Assembly: GCA_032622095.1 (NCBI GenBank)
Contig: CP136063.1
Location: forward strand, 208,369,934 to 208,433,933
Origin: Siphonodentalium dalli
Taxonomy: Eukaryota > Mollusca > Scaphopoda > Gadilida > Siphonodentaliidae
Reading direction: 5' to 3'
Length of the DNA stretch: 64,000 nucleotides
The position numbers and the translations under genes were made by a program. The notes under the pieces were generated by a model. That model was given only the letters and a program-made list of their open reading frames with translations, was not told the origin of the DNA and searched no databases. This document shows positions 33,008-44,221 of this stretch, piece after piece; position 1 is the stretch's first letter, and every line of letters starts with the position of its first letter.

Positions 33008-33178
33008 TTAACCCTTTCAGTGCCAAGTCCGATATTTGTATCAACCCATATTTCCTTGATCATTTTTCAAATTTATTGATTATAATAATCTATCACATTA
33101 TTATAATCAATAAATTTGAAAAATGATCAAGGAAATATGGGTTGATACAAAAATCGGACTTGGCACTGAAAGGGTTAA
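33008..33178. mobile_element. TTAA MITE, family C type, almost fully palindromic
   Basis: TTAA at 33008 and 33175. Two ~80-bp arms starting TTAACCCTTTCAGTGCCAAG pair with only a few mismatches around a short centre at about 33090. It carries an AATAAA at 33109-33114 on the + strand, the first after the POMGNT1 stop. Confidence 0.85.
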
Positions 33179-33275
33179 CTAAAATCACACCTGAACCAGA
33201 TGACAGGGTTTGTATGCTAAAAGTCTGCCCCTCTTTTCAATATTGCTTAAATAGATACCTCTCATCTAAAAGTAC

Positions 33276-33839
33276 TTAACTCATTCAGTGCCGGTGACGG
33301 ATATATTCTATGCCCTTGTCGGCCCAATTTATGTTCATATATTTGAGCTGACAACAACACAAATATTGTCTTCCTGTGATGATCTGTTACATATATAGCT
33401 TACCTCACATATTCGTGACTTTTCTCTAAAAAATTGAATGATTGTACCTGTGCATGCACAGACGGTGCATTCACACAGATTAATTACACCCTGCTCAAAA
33501 TACAGTGTAGTGAATATATAGAGGACTGATCCCTTTCTGTCCTATAATATTGCACGATATTTTTACAGTAATGCCCAAAGTAATTGACCACTTAACCACA
33601 GCAGAATCGAGAACTTTCCGATGAATGGCAACAAGCCAAATTTCCGACTAAATCACTGACTAAATCCTGAAAAATTACCCATAATTCCGCTGTGGTTAAG
33701 TGGTCAATTACTTTGGGCATTACTGTATGTAACAATGGAGTATGAGCGTATTGCACCAAACCTTTTAAAATGTACCTGAACCTGATACCTGGGACTGGGG
33801 AGCTGTAAACAGGAGGAAACGTGGCACTGAATGAGTTAA
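33276..33839. mobile_element. TTAA MITE with AACTCATTCAGTGCC ends, with nested insertion
   Basis: TTAACTCATTCAGTGCC at 33276 and GGCACTGAATGAGTTAA ending 33839. The interior is interrupted by the palindromic element at 33564-33727. Confidence 0.8.
33564..33727. mobile_element. TACAGTAATGCCC MITE, nested, copy 1
   Basis: Arms TACAGTAATGCCCAAAGTAA and GACCACTTAACCACAGC are inverted at the right end. Terminal TA bases could be a TA target duplication as in Tc1/mariner-type MITEs (inference). Confidence 0.8.
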
Positions 33840-33911
33840 GAACCAACAGCTAGTCTTGAAAAGATATCAAATCTCAAACATACACGCATCATCACAGATG
33901 ATCAGTGTAGT

Positions 33912-34273
33912 TTAACCCTTTCTATACTAAATACTCATTGACGAGTAGTTCAGGAAATGTTCAGATAATAAGTTCAACAAATGACAATAGCTCATTTGTT
34001 TAACTTATTATCTTAACACTTCCCCCCAGCCCTCTCAATTCAGAATTTGGGGCCAGTTTGCTTCAGAAAATGGCTTCGGCATTGCTGCTTGCCATAGCCA
34101 ATTATGAGGGCTGTCCCACCATTTGATAGAAATCCTTCTGCACTTGTATTATTTTTTCGTATATCTGTTATTTGCTTTTATTAGCTGAATATCCCTCCAA
34201 ATGAATTTTTGACCATTCCGATGCAGTCTTCTATAACTGAATGTGAAAATCCTTTTCGTGCAGAAAGGTTTAA
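33912..34273 (+). mobile_element. TTAA MITE, family F, copy
   Basis: TTAACCCTTTCTATACTAAA at the left, TTCAGATAATAAGTTCAAC, and a right end GTGCAGAAAGGTTTAA. Matches the ends of 6017-6994. Confidence 0.65.
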
Positions 34274-35017
34274 AAGGTAGTAAAATTTCATGGAAACAAA
34301 TTAGGAAAATAAATTAATTTCCATTGACAAAAGTCATTCAGAAGATGAGCGATCACTTTTGTTGAATTTATTCTGATAATAGCTAGGTTCAACGACATAT
34401 ATGTGTAACTTGTAACACATGTCACTGTGGTATGCTGGGGGATACCACTGGTGGGAAATGTCATCAGACAAACACAAACCAATTCTCGCCATTTACATCG
34501 GCATATATTGTCATATATTCGCTCTATACAATGCGACAGAGCCGGTTTAATATGCCCTGCTTGGCTAAAACAGATAATTCTTGAGAAACCTCTGGTGTTG
34601 AACATCTAGTTCACTTAATGTGAAGTGGTTCAAAAGACCAGCCTTCAAGTACATTCAACATACAACTAAATATACAAACAAAATGACTGTGTACATGTAG
34701 TCGCTGTGGTCACTTGTTACATGTTAAGCCTATCTGTGGTTGAACCTGGTTAATCTTGACAGTATGTGATATTTGCTGTTTTGGCAATTGCTCCACATGT
34801 CAATCAGAGAAACATTGATTATGGTACATTATATGTACTATAGTCCAGCAAATTGTCAAAGACAATATGTATGTTGAGTATTGTATAACCCATCCCATAA
34901 CGTTTTACATCATTATTTTCATTCAAGTCAACTACATATATTCGTTGCAATATATAAATGCCCTTTAATTAATATTTAAAGATTATTTTTCTGTACTGTG
35001 AGTATGTGTGTGTGGAT
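34274..35017. other. Intergenic sequence, nothing recognised
   Basis: AT-rich sequence downstream of POMGNT1 with only short chance frames. Confidence 0.5.
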
Positions 35018-35186
35018 TACAGTAATGCCCTAAGTAATCGACCCCTTAACCACAGCAGAATTATGGGTAACTTTTCAGGATTTTGTCGGAAATATGGCTT
35101 GTTGCCATTCATCGGAAAGCTCTCCCTGAAAAGTTACCCATAATTCTGCTGTGGTTATGGAGTCGATTAATTAGGGCATTACTGTA
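35018..35186. mobile_element. TACAGTAATGCCC MITE, copy 2
   Basis: Arms TACAGTAATGCCCTAAGTAA and AACCACAGCAGAATTATGGG pair with the right half; ends in GGGCATTACTGTA. Same family as the nested copy. Confidence 0.8.
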
Positions 35187-35282
35187 TGTTAATTAGTTGT
35201 TCCAGATATTTACCTTGTTATACATTTTCATATTTTATAAAAACATATCATCTTCCAATATTCTCATATAGAGGTAGTCGAT

Positions 35283-35360
35283 GCACAGGGTCGTCTTTGA
35301 CCCAAAATTAGTTTTTTGCCAAATGAACATTTTTAACAAATTCTGTTAGAGCTTGTGAAA
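35283..35360 (+). repeat. Possible solo end of a hAT-like MITE
   Basis: CAGGGTCGTCTTTGACC and TTTTTTGCCAAATGAACATT resemble the left end of the hAT MITE at 8838. No matching right end was found. Confidence 0.35.
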
Positions 35361-35589
35361 TAACTTTCAACCTAAGGTTTTGTAACATTGAGTCTTAATC
35401 ATCAACATTAGCTGATTTAATGATAGAAATAACTGAATGCAAGTTGTGTCTGACCTGAATGTTGTCAGGGATGTGGTATCCATTGGGGTGTCCAAATTGG
35501 AATTGCCAACAGCGCCTCCCCTTTCTTGAACCAGACACCAAAATTTCCAAATTATTACCTCAAGCTTTCCAAGAGGTGGAAATGTCCAA

Positions 35590-35700
35590 ATGTCCAACCT
35601 GACACCCCATTAAGATTGGAAATTTCCAACCTGACACTCCACTGAGATTGGAAATTTCTAACCTAAACACCCCACTAAGGTTGGAAATTTTCCAACTGAT
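35590..35700. repeat. Short tandem repeat with TTGGAAATTTCCAA palindromes
   Basis: Three diverged ~38-bp units (GATTGGAAATTTCCAACCTG, GACACTCCACTGA) at about 35613, 35646 and 35679, plus related TTTCCAAA words upstream from 35540. Confidence 0.6.
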
Positions 35701-36633
35701 GGCCATTTCAGACCAAAAAATTGGAATACCACACATTTTACACTAAATACTTATCAGTTGGCCCCCTCACTCCAAACCACCCTGTCGTCACATCCTTGAT
35801 TGTTGCAGCCAGTGTGTTGTATAGGAAATATATTCAAACTCTCAATGATTAAATTTTTGGGTCGTCGCCTCATAGATTAATTTTCACCCATTGTGGCAAC
35901 TTCTCAATTCTTGCAACGCTTGCGTCTTTCCCCCAAATTACATAAAAAAATCACGCTAATATGTTCATAATTTCGATTGGAAACTTTTATCTTGATGCTA
36001 ATAATAGTGAGTTCTGATTGGCACTACTGACATTGAATTCCATGGTTTGGGAAATGGAAAGTCTAGAACAAGTAATCAGATGCACTATTTATATGTTGGT
36101 CTTAGTTAAAGACATATTATGGACTTGTTCAGGTGCGTTAAATTGTTAAGTTAGTATTCAGGCGGTATGTCAACTGGAGGAATATAGTATTCTACTACAT
36201 CGCCGAAAACCTCAAGCAGATCGACCGTACCACTCCATAGAAAACATCATCTGAACTACGCTCAATTGTAAATATTTACTTCTCGATTCGGGACGCAACT
36301 ATTGGCGACTAAGTAACAAAAACGATTTCGCCATCGAGAGTCACTGAATTTAATTTATATATAATAATTGCGGTGTGTGTTGTCAGTTTGGATTTAAGAT
36401 TTGTAAAAATAACTACTTTGAGCAAGATATTCTCCATTTCTATTGGATCACCCTAATGAGTTTTTAACATCACTTTAACTTAGACTGGGTATAATGTTCC
36501 TCAATAAGTCTTATTTCTAAGTCGTGGCCATATTGGATCCATCCAGCACATGCCGTGCAGACAGTTCTACAGGTCACAGTTCGGGAGATGCATTCCATAT
36601 ATGGAGCTTTTGAATATTCATGAATTCCATATA
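35701..36633. other. Intergenic sequence, nothing recognised
   Basis: No coding frame or clear repeat seen. Confidence 0.5.
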
Positions 36634-37032
36634 TAACGGGCTAGCATCACTAAATTCACCCTCTGTGGACCTCATTCTGCTTAGGCCTCATCTGCTATTG
36701 GAGACATTGACTCAGATTGAAGTTCCCAAATGGAGAATATATAGTGATGTACACCCATTGGGAACCTTGATTATGCAATGTGTTGTCAGCCAATTTGGTA
36801 ATATACATGTATATAGAGAAACTTAACTAAAAAACAAAAATTGAACCTATGTGAAGAAGTTTCTATAGAAATTTGATAATAAAGAAACTTTCCAAAGAAG
36901 ATGAGGCCAAAGCAGAAATAGGTCCACAGAAGGTGAATTTAGTGATGATAGCCTGCTATGCGGGATAGCGTCACTAAATTCACCCTCTGGGGACCTCATT
37001 CTGCAAATGACAAGCACACTAAACTCAGACTT
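36634..37032. mobile_element. Family G element, left-truncated
   Basis: Begins inside the first palindrome (CGGGCTAGCATCACTAAATT), then the spacer (CCCATTGGGAACCTTGATTA, GAGAAACTTAACTAAAA) and a complete second palindrome ending CACTAAACTCAGACTTG. Confidence 0.7.
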
Positions 37033-37401
37033 GGCGATATTGACCTAAATTTCAGTATATTAGAAGCTACAATCTTCAGAGTATGCAATAAAAATTCATG
37101 TAGAACAACACAGTGATGTGAAAAGTAGTTATCTACTGAACATGATAACAGGTTGATGTAGACAGTAGTGTTATAGTACCTGTTGGTCTGTCATGGATCA
37201 CATCAATTACCTTCCGTGCTGAAGAAATTCCATAATTGTAATCGATGCAAAGCAAAAACGCTCACAAAGTACATTATTAAGGAACAGATAATAACAAAGA
37301 AATCTATTCTCTGCTTTATTTTTCCCAGGTTTTGTACTGGTGGAATATGATCTCTATGGGCATTCGCCAAAGTAGAGATTCATTGCATGATCTAAGTCTT
37401 T

Positions 37402-37603
37402 TTCATCTATCATGCATTATGACAAGCATTTCATCTATCATGCATTATGACAAGCATTTCATCTATCACGCATTATGACAAGCATTTCATCTATCATGCA
37501 TTATGACAAGCATTTCATCTATCATGCATTATGACAAGCATTTCATCTATCATGCATTATGACAAGCATTTCATCTATCATGCATTATGACAAGCATTTC
37601 ATC
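37402..37603 (+). repeat. 28-bp minisatellite, about seven copies
   Basis: The unit TTCATCTATCATGCATTATG plus ACAAGCAT repeats seven times with a single substitution (CACGCAT in copy 3). Direct repeats abut without spacers, so it is not a CRISPR array. Confidence 0.95.
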
Positions 37604-37757
37604 AAGAATAATGACTAAATTCATTGATGAAAACTAAAAAAAATAATATTGGGAGGCCAAAATTACTCAATAACAAGTAACAGACGACTAATTTAAAATC
37701 CCGATTTAGGTGACATTTACTCTCCTGGGTGAATTTATACATGCTCGGGAGGTCCTG

Positions 37758-38252
37758 GGTGGCTGTCATTTGCAGAATTAGGTCCCCAGAGGGTGAATTT
37801 AGTGACGTTATCCTGCATAGCGAACTAGCATCACTCAATTCACCCTCTGGGGACCTCATTCTGCTTAAGCCTAATCTTTGCAAAGTTTCTTTTTTTAGTT
37901 TAGTTTCTCTATATCCCCAAATTGGCCTAATCTTTGCAAAGTTTCTTTATTATCAAATTTCTATAGAAACTTTGATTCTATTTCTTTTTGTAGTTTAGTT
38001 TCTCTATATCCCCAAATTGGCAGACGACACATTGTATAATCAAGGTTCCCAATGGGTTTACATCAGAATATTCAGCATTTGGGAGCTTCAATCTGAGTCT
38101 ATGTCTCCCATAGCAGATGAGGCCAAGCAGGTCGAATGAGGTCCCCAGAGGGTGAATTAGGTGATGGTAGCCTGCTATGCAGGATAGCATCACTAAATTC
38201 ACCCTCTGGGACCTCATTCTGCAAATGACAGGCACACTAAACTCAGACTTGC
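37758..38252. mobile_element. Family G element, two hairpins
   Basis: First palindrome about 37779-37865, spacer with a local duplication of CTTTGCAAAGTTTCTTT and TCTCTATATCCCCAAATTGG, second palindrome about 38140-38224, right end CACTAAACTCAGACTTG. Confidence 0.75.
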
Positions 38253-38426
38253 CTGGGTGACTTCTAATAGGCACAAAGCCATGCAGCAATGACCAATTCA
38301 TCAAAAGTATTGTAATTAACCATAAAATAGCAACAGGTGTGTATTTAATCATTCTATTAGCAGGTCAGGGGAAATTCCATTTGTAGTTACTATATAACTA
38401 TTGCATGGCTTGGAGCTGACAATGCA

Positions 38427-38492
38427 AAAGTAGTGGTCAGAGGAGAGGAATAGTTCCTATAGGACTATTTCTCCACTGAGGACCACTATTTT
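38427..38492. repeat. Short palindrome
   Basis: AAAGTAGTGGTCAG pairs with CTGAGGACCACTATTTT and GGAATAGTTCCTATAGGACTA lies at the centre, giving a 66-bp hairpin. Confidence 0.6.
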
Positions 38493-38590
38493 GGCACAGT
38501 CATCAATGACAAGCTTTGCAATATTTAATTTTATTATATTTTATTGAACGTTCTTCATGCTTCCCCAGATTTCATAATATCAAAAAATAT

Positions 38591-38845
38591 TCAAGCCTTG
38601 AAATAGTGTGTCTGTCATTTGCAGAATGAGGTCCCCAGAGGGTGAATTTAGTGATGCTACCGTGCATAGCAGGCTAGCATCACCAAATTCACCCTTGGGG
38701 ACCTCATTCTGCTTACACCTCAGCAGAATGAGGTTCCCAGAGGGTGAATTTGGTGATGTTAGCCCGCTATGCAGGGTATCATCACTAAATTCACCCTCTG
38801 GGGACCTCATTCTGCAAATGACAGACACACTATTACAAGGCTTGA
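38591..38845. mobile_element. Family G element, compact, possible 6-bp TSD
   Basis: CAAGCCTTGAAATAGTGTG at 38592 is the inverse of the right end ending CAAGGCTTG at 38844. Two palindromes lie back to back. AATATT occurs on both sides of the CAAGCC/GGCTTG ends and may be the target duplication. Confidence 0.75.
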
Positions 38846-38970
38846 ATATATTCACAATCAGATCATGTGAGAACAAATTTAATACTTTTTCTACCGAAAA
38901 CAAACTGAATATTTGTTTTGAAAATTTAGTGTAGTGCCGCGATAGGAACATGATAAATTGTCACATCAAA

Positions 38971-39240
38971 CATGGGGGAAAAAGCAACACAGACAAAGAA
39001 TTTCCTTGTAATCGTTTGTTGTGCTCTCGTTGTCGATTACAAAGATATTTCGGACAAAGCATGTTGGAACTTTTCCAGCGAGGTGTTTGACATTCAAATT
39101 ACCTCCCTGGAATAGTGTGCATGCTAAACTTAGATTTGGTTTCCCAATCGATAGTGGGTGTGAGAACATTAGGAATGTACGGAAGAAGCAATCACATATT
39201 GGTGAAGCAGAGTTTGATATCATATCAGAACAGATTTCTT
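38971..39240 (+). pseudogene. Coding-like fragment with one frame change
   Basis: An ATG opens MGEKATQTKNFLVIVCCALV (a short hydrophobic stretch) and continues CWNFSSEVFDIQITSLE to TAG at 39112. A neighbouring frame continues NSVHAKLRFGFPIDSG and GEAEFDIISEQIS to a TAG at 39240. It could be a decayed gene or a first exon with a shift, but there is no recognised homology and no good splice sites. Chance is possible. Confidence 0.2.
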
Positions 39241-39839
39241 AGCAGATGTGTGTGTTTCCCTAGGCTTCTTGGATATTCCGCAAGTGAGTGCAACAGAAAT
39301 TTCCATGGGAGTGGTTTCTTAGGGTATAGCAAGATAACACCTATCAAATATAGTTGTAGCAACTTACATGCAATGCATTGATAAAATGTCATATTACAAT
39401 AGTCATATTATTATATGCTTCCCCATTAAATAGTGGGAAATTGCCGCAATGTAAATATTGTATTTAATGTATAATCACTGTTCCTTACTTCCGGTAAAAT
39501 CACCAAATAATTGTGAATGAATATCAATGAGTTGTGGAGTTACCTGTATGAACTGTTTAAACTGAAATAATGTTATTATTTCAATATTAGAATCTTATTG
39601 TTATTTCGGATAATAAATTGGTATCCGTCCATTATTATTTGTCGCTTTTAGTGATAATTTATGGGAACTATTTTATTTAGCGGATGACTAATGTTTCGCC
39701 ATTTGAAAGTGGTTAGTTAGCTGTCAGCTGGCAAATAACAACAATCAATTTTTCAACTGAAATTTTGTGTATATTTTGTGAGAAATTATTTGGCGTTAAT
39801 TAAGGAATATCAATACATTAAAAATAATAATTGACATGG
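39241..39839. other. Intergenic sequence, nothing recognised
   Basis: AT-rich, no frame or repeat worth naming. Confidence 0.5.
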
Positions 39840-40239
39840 TTAACCCTTTACCCAACAAACCGGCCAAAACCGGCCAAATAAAGATTCAACAGCCTAAATT
39901 ATCTTCGGTCTGTCTCAATAAAACCATACAAATATGGATATCATTGGAACCGGCTCATTGACCACATTGTGATGGTTACAGTTATGCCCTGTACCAATGC
40001 ATTCTCTTATATATGCGAGTCGACCATAGGTCGCCTCGCATATATAAGAGAATGCATTGGCCTAAAAAAAATCTTTTTTTAACACTTTTTACCATTTTTT
40101 CTTACATTCTTTAACAATTTTATAATTTTTAATGTGTTAAGCCAATGCATTCTCTTATATATGCGAGGCGACCTATGGTCGACTCGCATATATAAGAGAA
40201 TGCATTGGCACAGGGCCGTTCTGTTGGGTAAAGGGTTAA
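39840..40239 (-). mobile_element. TTAA MITE, family B, copy 2
   Basis: TTAA at 39840 and 40236. Same termini, hairpins (about 39995-40060 and 40142-40208) and interior as 1276-1674 but reversed. High similarity over the whole length indicates recent activity. Confidence 0.88.
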
Positions 40240-40259
40240 AGCATATAATAAATAGAACA

Positions 40260-40417
40260 TCCATGGTGTTTTGAGTGAATCCCATATTATTTCATTCATG
40301 AATAGCAGTGGAAATATCAATTTTCAACTCTCCACCTGCGGTCGCTCATTGAAAATTTATATTTCCACTGCAAGACACTCATGAAATAATTATGATATTC
40401 ACTCAAAAGCCATAGGT
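40260..40417. mobile_element. Palindromic MITE, ~155 bp
   Basis: TTTTGAGTGAAT, ATTATTTCATTCATGA and CAGTGGAAATAT at the left are repeated as their complements at the right around CCACCTGCGGTCG. Confidence 0.7.
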
Positions 40418-41535
40418 GTCCTCTGTATATTATAATTAGTTATAAATGGGATTTCCCTGACTTTATTAGCAGCAGTAGGTCTTGCACATGTGAGGTGTAT
40501 GGTCACACATGTAGTTGTGATGGTTGATGATATATTGTTAAAAATATTAAATATCATATACATAATTTAAATTATCATGTTTATCTTGCTGAGTCCCCTC
40601 TCCCACAATTGGGTTCTGCTAAACACTGAGCAGAAAGAAGATATGATATTAATATGAATCGTACGTGACACGTAATTGAGCAACCACACATGATGTGCCT
40701 CAAATTTATGTATCACCATGCAGTGGTCACGACGGACACGACATGCCAAATTGACAAGACTGTCGTGGATTGTAAAATCTTGTCTGGAGTATCGTCATGA
40801 CTTCTACAATTTTCGTTTTCATTAAGCTGACCAACGAAATTGGTCTAAATGAAATTAATTCATATGTGAATTCTTCGTAAGTTGTGAAGTAGTTACTTTC
40901 ATTTTTATCGCGATGCTTCATTTCCAATTCCGTGTTTTTTGCAATCTCCACACGGTTGCTAACCGGAAGTCACGTGACAATTTCTCCAAAATCTATACCC
41001 GCGATCTTGAAAAATCACTGATGGATATAGAAAAAATTATATGACGTCATTCACCCGCATTAGTTATAAGCACCCTTGGTGGTTGCTATAATTAAATGGA
41101 CCCAAGACCTTCGCCATGGGCAAATGTCCAAAAATTATAATAGTCTGTAAAACCACACCACAAGGAAGAACACAGAGACACACTTTGTTCTGATATTAAT
41201 TATAGATAGATCTCCGAGAAATATCAAAAGTCTGCCTGTTGAAACTATTATGTAAACAAAACTGTCATAGTGATTTGTCAACAAACAACGCTAATCACAT
41301 AGCAAGTTCAAATATTTTTGACTACATATTATTTTCAGAATATTCCTCGATGCTTTGTTATCGACCTTCTTCCATGTTTATACGGTACTGTACCCTAAAT
41401 CCGGCCATTTTTGAACCATCTCCTTTTATACTCTACAGAATGAATGAATGATTGAATGAATTTGAGCCATGGATTAGTGCAAAATATACTCATGTGCTCT
41501 CTGAACGATGCAAACAACATGGTAATTATAATATA
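40418..41535. other. Intergenic sequence before the satellite
   Basis: Contains a possible promoter-like patch (see 40950-40985) and otherwise nothing recognisable up to the array edge. Confidence 0.5.
40950..40985 (-). promoter_or_regulatory. Promoter-like patch: GGTTGCTAACC, CCGGAAG, CACGTGAC
   Basis: An RFX/X-box-like near-palindrome (GGTTGCTAACC), an ETS-type CCGGAAG and an E-box CACGTG lie within 30 bases, a combination common in housekeeping promoters. On the minus strand a short frame with an in-frame ATG (KHRDKNESNYF) follows, but no downstream exon was identified. Confidence 0.2.
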
Positions 41536-42071
41536 TCCTTAGTGGGTTTTAAGGGTATGGAGACAGCCCAACACCCACAGCACCCATGACAATTCAAGTT
41601 AAATTGGTATATTTAACTTAAATTGGTCCATATGACCCATTATATGTATCTACTTCCAACACTTTTGTTGTTTGTGGATAGGTATGCATCTCTGCAAATG
41701 GTTTGCACAAAGTTTGGGCTCCTCAGTGGGTTTTAAGGGTATTGAGACAGCCCAACACCCACAGCACCCATGATAAAACCATACAGCACCCGTGCCTATG
41801 AAAACATATTTCTGAGTCAGCCATCTCTCAGACTATACCCATTCTGTAAATGATTCCACATTTCACTCTAGAATATATAGAGGCAATGGGAAAAAAATAT
41901 TTGGGCACCTGAATGGCATTTTGGGCTCTAGTCAGGGGGATATTTGGTTTTTTTAATGGTTAAATTGGTATATTTAACTGGAATTGGGTCCTGTATAGGT
42001 ATATACTTCTAGGTCTCCCAGTGTTTTTGGAAATATCTGCATCAGTATAAGAAGAGTTGCAAAAGTTTGGG

Positions 42072-42609
42072 CTCCTTAGTGGGTTTTAAGGGTATGGAGA
42101 CAGCCCAACACCCACAGCACTCATGACAATTCAAGTTAAATTGGTATATTTAACTTAAATTGGTCCATATGACCCATTATATGTATCTACTTCCAACACT
42201 TTTGTTGTTTGTGGATAGGTATGCATCTCTGCAAATGGTTTGCACAAAGTTTGGGCTCCTCAGTGGGTTTTAAGGGTATTGAGACAGCCCAACACCCACA
42301 GCACCCATGATAAAACCATACAGCACCCGTGCCTATGAAAACATATTTCTGAGTCAGCCATCTCTCAGACTATACCCATTCTGTAAATGATTCCACATTT
42401 CACTCTAGAATATATAGAGGCAATGGGAAAAAAATATTTGGGCACCTGAATGGCATTTTGGGCTCTATTCAGGGGGGATATTTGGTTTTTTTAATGGTTA
42501 AATTGGTATATTTAACTGGAATTGGGTCCTGTAAAGGTATATACTTCTAGGTCTCCTAGTGTTTTCGGAAATATCTGTATCAGTATAAGAAGATTTGCAA
42601 AAGTTTGGG
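42072..42609 (+). repeat. Representative satellite monomer and its internal modules
   Basis: Module A (CTCCTTAGTGGGTTTTAAGG to CAGCACCCATGA, ~55 bp, preceded by AAAGTTTGGG) occurs at +0 and again at +184 as CTCCTCAGTGGG with few differences. Module B, GTTAAATTGGTATATTTAAC (7-bp inverted arms GTTAAAT/ATTTAAC), occurs near 42134 and 42497. The remaining ~350 bp are single-copy within the monomer and include TTGTTGTTTGTGGATA and an A-run (GGGAAAAAAATATTTGG). Confidence 0.9.
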
Positions 42610-44221
42610 CTCCTTAGTGGGTTTTAAGGGTATGGAGACAGCCCAACACCCACAGCACCCATGGCAATTCAAGTTAAATTGGTATATTAACTTAAATTGG
42701 TCCATATGACCCATTATATGTATCTACTTCCAACACTTTTGTTGTTTGTGGATAGGTATGCATCTATGCAAATGGTTTGCACAAAGTTTGGGCTCCTCAG
42801 TGGGTTTTAAGGGTATTGAGACAGCCCAACACCCACAGCACCCATGATAAAACCATACAGCACCCGTGCCTATGAAAACATATTTCTGAGTTAGCCATCT
42901 CTCAGACTATACCCATTCTGTAAATGATTCCACATTTCACTCTAGAATATATAGAGGCAATGGGAAAAAAATATTTGGGCACCTGAATGGGATTTTGGGC
43001 TCTATTCGGGGGGCATATTTGGTTTTTTTAATGGTTAAATTGGTATATTTAACTGGAATTGGGTCCTGTAAAGGTATATACTTCTAGGTCTCCTAGTGTT
43101 TTCGGAAATATCTGTATCAGTATAAGAAGATTTGCAAAAGTTTGGGCTCCTTAGTGGGTTTTAAGGGTATGGAGACAGCCCAACACCCACAGCACCCATG
43201 ACAATTCAAGTTAAATTGGTATATTTAACTTGAATTGGGCCATATGACCCATTATATGTATCTACTTCCAACTCTTTTGTTGTTTGTGGATAGGTATGCA
43301 TCTATGCAAATGGTTTGCACAAAGTTTGGGCTCCTCAGTGGGTTTTAAGGGTATTGAGACAGCCCAACACCCACAGCACCCATGATAAAACCATACAGCA
43401 CCCGTGCCTATGAAAACATATTTCTGAGTCAGCCATCTCTCAGACTATACTCATTCTGTAAATGATTCCACATTTCACTCTAGAATATATAGAGGCAATG
43501 GGAAAAAAATATTTGGGCACCTGAATGGGATTTTGGGCTCTATTCAGGGGGGATATTTGGTTTTTTTAATGGTTAAATTGGTATATTTAACTGGAATTGG
43601 GTCCTGTATAGGTATATACTTCTAGGTCTCCTAGTGTTTTTGGAAATATCTGCATCAGTATAAGAAGATTTGCAAAAGTTTGGGCTCCTTAGTGGGTTTT
43701 AAGGGTATGGAGACAGCCCAACACCCACAGCACCCATGACAATTCAAGTTAAATTGGTATATTAACTTAAATTGGTCCATATGACCCATTATATGTATCT
43801 ACTTCCAACACTTTTGTTGTTTGTGGATAGGTATGCATCTCTGCAAATGGTTTGCACAAAGTTTGGGCTCCTCAGTGGGTTTTAAGGGTATTGAGACAGC
43901 CCAACACCCACAGCACCCATGATAAAACCATACAGCACCCGTGCCTATGAAAACATATTTCTGAGTCAGCCATCTCTCAGACTATACCCATTCTGTAAAT
44001 GATTCCACATTTCACTCTAGAATATATAGAGGCAATGGGAAAAAAATATTTGGACACCTGAATGGCATTTTGGGCTCTATTCAGGGGGGATATTTGGTTT
44101 TTTTAATGGTTAAATTGGTATATTTAACTGGAATTGGGTCCTGTAAAGGTATATACTTCTAGGTCTCCTAGTGTTTTTGGAAATATCTGCATCAGTATAA
44201 GAAGATTTGCAAAAGTTTGGG

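Noticed and set aside
37402-37603. CRISPR-like array
   Set aside because: The 28-bp units abut with no spacers and the context is animal DNA, so it is a minisatellite.
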